DNA of 64,000 nt, taken from Brucella cytisi. Lineage in GTDB: Bacteria; Pseudomonadota; Alphaproteobacteria; Rhizobiales; Rhizobiaceae. The notes below the pieces were generated by a model, which searched no databases, was not told where the DNA came from, and saw only the letters and a list, made by a program, of their open reading frames with translations. Where the stretch lies: the NCBI GenBank assembly GCA_012103075.1, contig JAAVLQ010000003.1:930001-994000 (forward strand), written 5' to 3'. Position numbers and translations under genes: made by a program. Shown here one piece after another: positions 57,825 through 64,000 of the stretch (positions within the stretch are counted from its first letter, which is position 1; each line of letters opens with the position of its first letter).

Positions 57825-58846
57825 ATGAAATCTTTGCAGAAGTTCGCAACGTCTCGAAACGCTTTACGCATGAACCGGATTTCGCCGAACGCGTAGCTTC
57901 GGGCTTGGTGCAGTCTCGACGCGCAAGGTGGTGCATGCCTTGGACGGCGTTGATCTGGTGGTGCGAAAGGGTGAGGTCGTTGGCCCGGTTGGAGAGTCCG
58001 GCTGCGGCAAGTCCACGCTTGGTCGTGTCATTGCAGGGATGCTTCCCGCGACCGAAGGAGATGTGTTCGTTAACGGCATGGAGCGCAACGAGCTGCGCGG
58101 TGCGCAAGCGCGTGAAGCGCGCCTCAGGACGCAGATTATTTTCCGGGATCCGATGTCATCACTCAATCCACGCAAGCGGGTCATCGACATCATTGGCGAG
58201 GCGCCTGTTGCACATGGTCTGATCAAAGCACGCGAAAAGAAAAAGATTGTCGAGGACTTACTGGAAACGGTTGGTCTCGATCCTTCAATGGCCGGTCGCT
58301 ACCCGCACCAGTTCTCCGGCGGACAACGACAGCGTATCGGGATTGCGCGCGCATTGGCGGTAAAGCCGGAGTTCCCGGTTTGTGACGAAAGCATTGCAGC
58401 TCTCGACATCTCCATTCAGGCCCGTAATCAACCTTTTCATGGATCTGCGCAAAGCGCTCGATCTGACCTATCTCTTCATTAGCCACGATCTGGGTGTCGT
58501 TAATCACATCGCTGATCGTGTGGTCATCATGTATCTCGGGAGGGTCGTTGAATCTGGCTCTGTCGAAGACATTTTCGAGCACCCCAACCATCCTTACACG
58601 GCAGCCCTTCTGTCGGAAGTGCCCAGCATCGACAAGCGCCACAGGACCTTTAACACGATCAGGGGCGAGATACCGTCACCCGTCAATCCGCCGCCCGGTT
58701 GCCATTTCCATCCGCGCTGTCCCTATGCCTTCGAACGTTGTCAGGTCGAACGCCCAGAGCTTCGCCGGGTTGGCAGCATTCATGAAAGCGCATGCCATCT
58801 CAATGACTTGTCTCAAAGGCCAGTCTTCAACACTCCGGGGAACTGA
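57821..58846 (+). CDS. Peptide ABC transporter ATPase, DppF type, frameshifted
   Basis: The second ATPase. The start MNEIFAEVRNVSKRFTHEPD is followed by a shift near 57915, then KVVHALDGVDLVVRKGEVVG, Walker A GESGCGKSTLG, LRTQIIFRDPMSSLNPRKRV (Q-loop; Arg in place of the usual Gln of FQDP, which may be a base error), the signature RYPHQFSGGQRQRIGIARAL, Walker B PVCDESIAALDISIQA and, after a shift near 58425, LFISHDLGVVNHIADRVVIM and HPNHPYTAALLSEVPSIDKR, GCHFHPRCPYAFERC. Length is about 342 residues. It is followed by the binding-protein gene after 12 bases. Confidence 0.9.
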
Positions 58847-58858
58847 AGGAAACATATT

Positions 58859-60441
58859 ATGACATTGAAAAAATCGCCGGCAAAATGGCCATTGCTGCAC
58901 TACTTCTTGCAACGACAGCCCTCTCGGCTCCGGCAGCCGATATCGTCATTGGCAGGGCGACCGAGCCGTCGGCGATTGATCCGCAGTTCTCGCGTACCGG
59001 CAACAACCAGATGACTGCAGACAACATGTTCGAAACGTTGCTGATGACGGATGCAAATCTGCAAATGCATCCAAATCTGGCAACCGAGTGGACCAACATC
59101 GATCCGAAGACACGGGAAATCACGCTGCGTCAGGACGTAAAATTCCACGACGGCACGCCGTTTACCGCCGATGATGTTGTCTTCTCGCTCGACCGTACTG
59201 ACAAGGTGCCGAACAGCCCGGCTCCCTTCAGCGATATGGTCAGTTCAGTCGCAAGCGTGGAAAAGATTGATGATCACAAGATCCGGGTAAAGACGAAGAC
59301 ACCTAATCCTGCGCTGATGGAACAGATCGGTCGGGTTTTATCGTTTCAAAAAGGCCGCAGAAAATGCAACGCTGGAAGATTTTAACTCCGGCAAGGCTGC
59401 AATCGGTACAGGCCCATATCAGTTCGTCTCACGGAAGCCAGCCGAGTCCCTGACGCTGAAAGCCTACCCGAATTACTGGGGCCAGAAGCCCGATTTCGAG
59501 AATGTTGAATTTCGCTTTATTGCAAATAATGCGGCGCGCACCGCAGCGCTGCTGTCAGGTTCTGTCGATCTGATCGATTCCGTTGCGCCAGCCGATGTGC
59601 CCCGGCTTGAAGGGCAAAACAACATCAAGGTCTATCCGATTGAATCCGGTCGCCCGGTCTATCTGGCTCTCAATATGCGCAACGACACTGCGCCGGGCGT
59701 CGTCGACGCATCAGGTAAGGCAATTGAGCCGAACCCGTTTCGCGACGTGAAGGTGCGCAAGGCTGTATCCGCGATGATCGACCGTGCGTTGCTGGTGAAC
59801 CGTATCCTCGGAGGTTCCGGTGTTCCATCTGCCCGGGTTGTTCCCTCGGTTCTTGGCGGCTATGTGCCTGAACTTGCACCCACGCCCGCTGCTCCGGCTG
59901 AGGCAAAGAAGCTGCTAACCGAAGCCGGATTCCCCGATGGCTTCGGCATTACTCTCTATTCATCCAATGACCGCTTTCCGGGGATGGTGAAATCGCACAG
60001 GCTCTTGGCCAATTGCTCGCGCGAGGCGGTTTGAAAGTCAATGGTGTCCAGACCCAGCCATACAATGTTTATGCGTCGGCGGCGACGAAGGGCGAATATG
60101 GTGCCTTTATTTTCTCTCTAGGTTCGTCAACACCGAATTCTGAGGCCAATCTGCGGTCGCTGCTTCAGACTTATAGCCGGGAAGCGGGAACCGGAGGGTT
60201 CAATCGTACACGTTATTCCAATTCCGGGTTTGATAAAGCCCTGCAGTCGGCAATGGAGGAATTTGACTACGACGCCCGCATGAAGAAGCTTCAGGAAGCC
60301 ACACGCATCGCGATGGAAGATCAGGCGATCGTTCCTCTGTATTTCCAGAAGATCTACTGGGCCTCGCGCGACGGACTCGACTTCACACCGAACCTCGCCG
60401 AACGCACCGGCGCAGGATGTAAAAAGCAAAATGAACTTTAA
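58859..60441 (+). CDS. Peptide ABC transporter substrate-binding protein, frameshifted
   Basis: A periplasmic binding protein of the peptide/nickel type (SBP_bac_5). The signal peptide from MTLKK runs through MAIAALLLATTALSAPAADI (a shift lies near 58872). The mature part begins VIGRATEPSAIDPQFSRTGN, then DNMFETLLMTDANLQMHPNL, REITLRQDVKFHDGTPFTAD, DVVFSLDRTDKVPNSPAPFS, the typical FHDGTPFTADDV motif, FNSGKAAIGTGPYQFVSRKP after a shift near 59335, LIDSVAPADVPRLEGQNNIK, FRDVKVRKAVSAMIDRALLV and, after a shift near 59985, LLQTYSREAGTGGFNRTRYS. Length is about 527 residues. It determines what the importer carries, but this cannot be read from the sequence. Confidence 0.92.
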
Positions 60442-62323
60442 TCCGAATGAACTTACGTCAGCTACTGCCGTAGCTGACGACGTAGTTGTGCACCGCAACG
60501 TCATGATTGCCATGCGCGACGGAGTGCACCGGCCACAGATATTTACCGTCCTGCGGTCAACGGAAAGCCGGTGGAAACTCCATTTCCGGTCATCTTCGAA
60601 CGTACACCGTACGACAAGTCAGGAACGCCTCGCACAGAGTTCTCTGTGGCTGCACCCACGCCTTTATCGCGACCGGAATATGCCATTCGTCTGGTACGAA
60701 AGGGTTATATTGTCATCTGGCAGGATTGCCGCGGTCGCTATGACAGCGAGGGGCATTTCACGAAGTACCTTTCCGAAGGGCAAGACGGGTTCGACAGCAT
60801 GGCACGGATAGAAATGCAGCCATGGAACAACAGCAAAATCGGTACTCAGGGCTTGTCCTACAACGCCCATACCCAGATGGCGCTGGCTTCATTGAATGCA
60901 CTGGACTGGCCGCAATGGTGGTGGATCCCGGTGGTTTCTCCAATGCCTATACCTGCGGGATCCGGCAAGGTGGGGCCTTCGAGCTTAAGCAGGCGACGTG
61001 GGCCTATCACAGAGCGCAGGAAGGAACGGATGAGCGAACCGCGGCGGCCGTAGCAGCGGAAAGCCTGCATGACTGGTTCTCCATGATGCCCCGGACGAAG
61101 GGCCGTTCGCCGGTCCGCTGGAACCCTGAATATGAAGCTTATCTGCTTGAGCAATGGCAGGAAGGCACATTCGGGGACTTCTGGAAAAAGTCGGTATTTA
61201 CGCTGCAGGCTATTACGAAACCTTTCCAAAGGTGCCGATCACCTTCATGTCGAGCTGGTACGATGTCTATGTACCCACGACGCTGGAGAACTTCATGGCT
61301 CTAAAAGGGGATCCGGACCGTCCGCTAACACTGATTATGGGGCCATGGACGCATGGCAACCGCACAAGAAGTGTATTTGGCGACGTCGATTTCGGACCAG
61401 CGGCCATTTTTGATGGCCGGTCGATAAGGACTGGTTTACCTATCGTGAGAACTGGTTTGCCCGCCATTTGCAAGGAGAGGCAACAGAAGACCGGGAAGGG
61501 CAGGTCCATCTGTTCCTGATGGGCACAGGTAGCGGTAGCAAGACCGAAAACGGTCATCTTGATCATGGTGGCTGCTGGATCCAAAGCACCGACTGGCCGT
61601 TACCGAATGCCGAGCCGCTCGAACTATATCTTGGAAGCGATATGTCGCTGAGTGCTTCCGCCCCATCAGAAACGGAAGCCGTACTTACCTATGACTTCGA
61701 CCCTGCAAATCCTGTTCCCACGATTGGCGGTGCGCTTACGTCCGGCGAGCCAATCTTCACCGGCGGCGGGTTCGATCAGGTCGAAGCTAAAGAGTTCTAT
61801 GGCTGTAAGCGCCCCGGCCTCCCCTTGAGCGCTCGTCCGGACGTGCTTTGCTTCGAAACCGGGCCCCCGGAAAACGATGTGGCAGTCGTCGGCCCAGTCG
61901 AGATCGATCTGTGGGCGACAACCGACGCGCCTGACACGGATTTCACGGCGAAACTGGTAGATGTCTATCCCCATCGGAGGATTATCCTCGTGGCTATGCG
62001 CTCAACATATCGGATGGCATATTCCGTGTGCGGTATCGCGACGCCTTTGACAGGCCAAGACTGGTCGAAAAAGGTGAAATTTTCAAGATAACGGTCAGGG
62101 CCTTTGCAACGGCGAACCTCTTTAAGAAGGGACATCGTATTCGTCTCGATATCTCTTCCTCCAATTTTCCGAAGTTCGACGTTAACCCGAATACAGGCGA
62201 GCCGGAAGGAACGAGCCGTACGAGCCAGTCGCACGTAATTCGGTATTCCTTCAAGCCGACAGACCTTCGGTACTCAGGATGTTGAAGATTAAATGGCCGG
62301 ATGACCAAAGAACCTGTCCGTAA
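60431..62323 (+). CDS. CocE/NonD (S15) family hydrolase, heavily frameshifted
   Basis: A serine hydrolase of the X-Pro dipeptidyl-peptidase S15/cocaine-esterase family, with an alpha/beta-hydrolase core and a C-terminal jelly roll. The start at ATG 60431 overlaps the binding-protein stop by 11 bases. Pieces in order: RNVMIAMRDGVH, VETPFPVIFERTPYDKSGTP, GYIVIWQDCRGRYDSEGHFT, NSKIGTQGLSYNAHTQMALA with the nucleophile Ser in GLSY, YYETFPKVPITFMSSWYDVY, LIMGPWTHGNRTRSVFGDV (acid and His region), WFTYRENWFARHL, then the jelly roll PVEIDLWATTDAPDTDFTAK and KKGHRIRLDISSSNFPKFDV, ending near VARNSVFLQADRPSVLRM. About six frameshifts occur (60525, 60915, 61200, 61425, 61975 and 62225). Length is about 631 residues. 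It probably cleaves the imported substrate. Confidence 0.88.
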
Positions 62324-62405
62324 ACTGCATACGGACCATGCCAGACCATTCGTGATTGAACGCTGTGATTTGTGACGCGTCTTGCAGTCGACATTCACGC
62401 CAGAC

Positions 62406-62437
62406 ATGCCTGCGACTGCGCAAGCAGCCGCAGGCAT
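62406..62437. repeat. Imperfect inverted repeat after the S15 gene
   Basis: ATGCCTGCGACTG and CAGCCGCAGGCAT pair with one mismatch across a 6-base loop. It is about 80 bases downstream of the hydrolase stop codon and lacks a T tract. It may mark the 3' end of the ABC operon message. Confidence 0.6.
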
Positions 62438-62979
62438 CCGGCAGTTGTGCTGCGCCGGGGGCACCTTCGTTACACTTGTTTTCAGTGCTTCATTGCCCAA
62501 TGTTTATTATTTAACTGATCGCGCTTTTTCCGACTTTATCTGCATCGCACCTGTTCCAGCGACAGCAGCAGACTTTCAGGGCTTTTGTGTCACAACAGAA
62601 ATTTTGCCAATCTGGTTGCTCCCCGATTTGAAAACAGGTGAAAAGCGCCCGTCTCTACTCTTCATTCTATTAGAATTTTTCAAGGGTTAAACGCGTCGTC
62701 TTCCTCTCAAGATTTTCCCGGTTGGAAAATGACCACGTTGAATAACGTGCGCGTATCAAAAGGCGGTAACCCTGTCCTTCCTCAAGCCAATACACAGGAC
62801 TGATGTGAGCTATCGATGGAATATCTCATTGAGATAATAGAGGTAATTTTGAAGTAAAAATTTTATTTACTTAAGTATTGAGGAATCGCTTATCAGTTAA
62901 AGTGCTATAATTTATTTCATTTTGATCCGAACTTGCATATAGTTCTCCCGGTGCGAAGCCAGAGGAGGAAGTTGGTGTC
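62438..62979. other. AT-rich region upstream of the RTX gene
   Basis: About 540 bases without a convincing gene. A frame of 102 codons starting at 62382 lacks a ribosome site and any known motif. From about 62800 the sequence is strongly AT-rich and holds the palindromes and promoter box described at 62823-62911, followed by a good ribosome site (AGAGGAGG) at 62961-62968. Confidence 0.5.
62823..62911 (+). promoter_or_regulatory. Promoter and palindromes upstream of the RTX gene
   Basis: TATAAT at 62906-62911 is preceded by TGC, forming an extended -10 box; no well spaced -35 box is visible. Upstream lie a perfect 13-bp palindrome at 62823-62835 (ATCTCA, T, TGAGAT) and a 7-bp inverted repeat at 62852-62872 (AAGTAAA, then TTTACTT, spacer 7). 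These are candidate operators for an activator or a repressor. The leader would be about 60 bases. Confidence 0.5.
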
Positions 62980-64000
62980 ATGACGACGATCATCGGAACA
63001 ATCGGCGACGATATTCTGCGGGGAACGCTGGAGAACGACCGGATTATGGGGCTCGCGGGCAATGACGACCTCGACGGTCGGGAAGGTGATGATTTCCTTG
63101 ACGGCGGTGCTGGCGATGACGTGCTGACCAGCACGAGCGGCTACGACCGGCTGGAAGGGGAGCGGGCGACGACCGGCTGGTTCTCATTGGGACAAGCGGT
63201 ACATTGACGGGAGGCGAGGGCATCGACACGTTCGTTTTCGACTTAAGGGACGAGAACCGCCCGGTTTTCTTCAATGGAACGAACGGCCACAGCATAGTCG
63301 GTTACCAGACGCAGACCGCAGAGCATAGCTATTTCCGCGAGATCGAGCGCTTCGAGGTGACGACCGGGAGCGGTGACGACTGGGTCAATGGCGGGAGCGG
63401 TGACGACGTTATCTCAACCGGAGCAGGTAACGACCTGATAGGGCAGTCCCGCCTGATTTTGATGATCCGGCGAGTGCTCTTGGGGACGATATTGTTGATG
63501 CCGGTGCGGGCGACGATAACATTGTCGACCGGCTCGGTGCCAACCGGCTCTTCGGTGGCGCCGGCAACGACACCATAACCGCAACGGTGTCTTCCGCAGA
63601 GCTTGACGGTGGCGAGGGTAACGATACGCTGACGATCGATGAAGCTGGAAGTAGCGGGGATCTCGTGATCGATTTCGCCAGCGGCACTACCTCGGGCGGA
63701 ACAGCCATCCGCAATTTCGAGCAGTTCGTTGGCGAGACGGGTAGTGGCGACGACAAGGTGAATGCGGCGGGGCTGTTATCAGCTCACATCTCGACCGGTG
63801 CAGGTGACGACCAGATCGATGGTTCAACCGGCAACGACACGATCTCGGCCGGTGCCGACAACGACGTGGTTCTGGGCGCCGCCGGTGCCGATCTGATCCG
63901 GGGAATGAAGGCAACGATTATCTCGAAGGCGGCGCTGGTAACGATGAGCTCTGGGGTGACAGCGCGGATTTCACCGGACAGGGCGATGACAGGCTCTTTG
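62980..64000 (+). CDS. RTX-type calcium-binding repeat protein (partial, runs off the window)
   Basis: The N-terminal part of a haemolysin-type calcium-binding protein. From MTTIIGTIGDDILRGTLEND it proceeds with nonapeptide repeats of GGxGxDxUx type: GLAGNDDLDGREGDDFLDGG, AGDDVLTSTSGYDRLEG, then after a shift near 63170 GGEGIDTFVFDLRDENRPVF, TTGSGDDWVNGGSGDDVIST, GAGNDLI, and after a shift near 63450 DAGAGDDNIVDRLGANRLF, AGNDTITATVSSAELDGGEG and GAGDDQIDGSTGNDTISAGA. The repeats fold as beta-rolls in calcium. No signal peptide is present, as expected for type I secretion, in which the signal is C-terminal and lies outside the window. At least three frameshifts occur. The total length and any enzymatic domain are unknown. 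Confidence 0.88.

Noticed and set aside
62382..62690. A 102-codon frame downstream of the S15 hydrolase
   Set aside because: It begins with a poor start, contains the inverted repeat at 62406-62437 and shows no family features.
62880..62911. TTGAGG as a -35 box paired with TATAAT upstream of the RTX gene
   Set aside because: The spacer of 22 bases is too long; the extended -10 explanation is preferred.
1..64000. Reading the many broken genes as pseudogenes or programmed frameshifts
   Set aside because: Frameshifts are too many, often at homopolymers, and flanked by well-conserved protein; programmed slippage would not hit nearly every gene.
63000..64000. The glycine-aspartate repeats at the right end as a tandem DNA repeat or CRISPR-like array
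   Set aside because: The periodicity is at protein level (RTX nonapeptides) with varied codons, and there are no identical spaced DNA repeats.

Overview
The window comes from an alphaproteobacterium, most likely of the Hyphomicrobiales (Brucellaceae or Rhizobiaceae side). This is inferred from the layout of the type VI secretion (T6SS) locus, which matches the Agrobacterium imp/hcp operon pair gene by gene, and from neighbours common in that order: IclR-hydantoinase-OPT, dipeptide ABC with an S15 hydrolase, XapX and GlxA-type regulators. No rRNA, tRNA, CRISPR or intact insertion sequence was seen. Almost every gene longer than about 700 bases is split by single-base frameshifts, around one hundred in total. 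Where the cause is visible it is usually a short homopolymer, and the protein on both sides stays well conserved. I read these as sequencing or assembly indels rather than gene decay, and I give one entry per reconstructed gene with approximate frameshift positions.

Left part (1-12.4 kb): small accessory metabolic genes. These are a truncated DUF2200 gene, a VOC protein, two MFS transporters, a RibD/DHFR-like reductase, and a LysR-controlled group (amidohydrolase, DoxX, isochorismatase-like hydrolase, XapX). A GlxA-type AraC regulator follows, divergent from a secreted alpha/beta hydrolase, and then an HU protein with a clear terminator.

12.4-22.6 kb: an operon IclR - HyuA - HyuB - OPT transporter on the minus strand, with a perfect palindrome just upstream of iclR. 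It is followed by an intact Old Yellow Enzyme, an unrecognised gene and a Wza-like polysaccharide export lipoprotein.

22.6-53.4 kb: a complete T6SS. The minus-strand operon reads tssA, tssB, tssC, a second tssC, tagJ, tssE, tssF, tssG, fha, tssK, tssL, tssM, tagF-pppA, ppkA. The plus-strand operon reads clpV, hcp, an amidase immunity/effector pair (Tai/Tae4-like), an unknown gene, vgrG, a DUF4123 adaptor, a small helical protein, a Tde-type DNase effector with HxxD motif and glycine zipper, its GAD/DUF1851 immunity protein, and PAAR. A second adaptor-helical-toxin-immunity cassette follows, and its toxin and immunity protein I could not assign to a known family. This second cassette is the most novel-looking item in the window. 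PpkA, TagF-PppA, Fha and a threonine at TssL position 14 together suggest that the Agrobacterium phosphorylation switch is conserved.

53.4-62.3 kb: a LysR regulator divergent from an opp/dpp-type peptide ABC operon (two permeases, two ATPases, a binding protein) ending in an S15/CocE-type hydrolase, probably for import and hydrolysis of an acylated or peptide-like substrate. 62.3-64 kb: an AT-rich promoter region with palindromes and the start of an RTX calcium-binding repeat protein that runs off the window.
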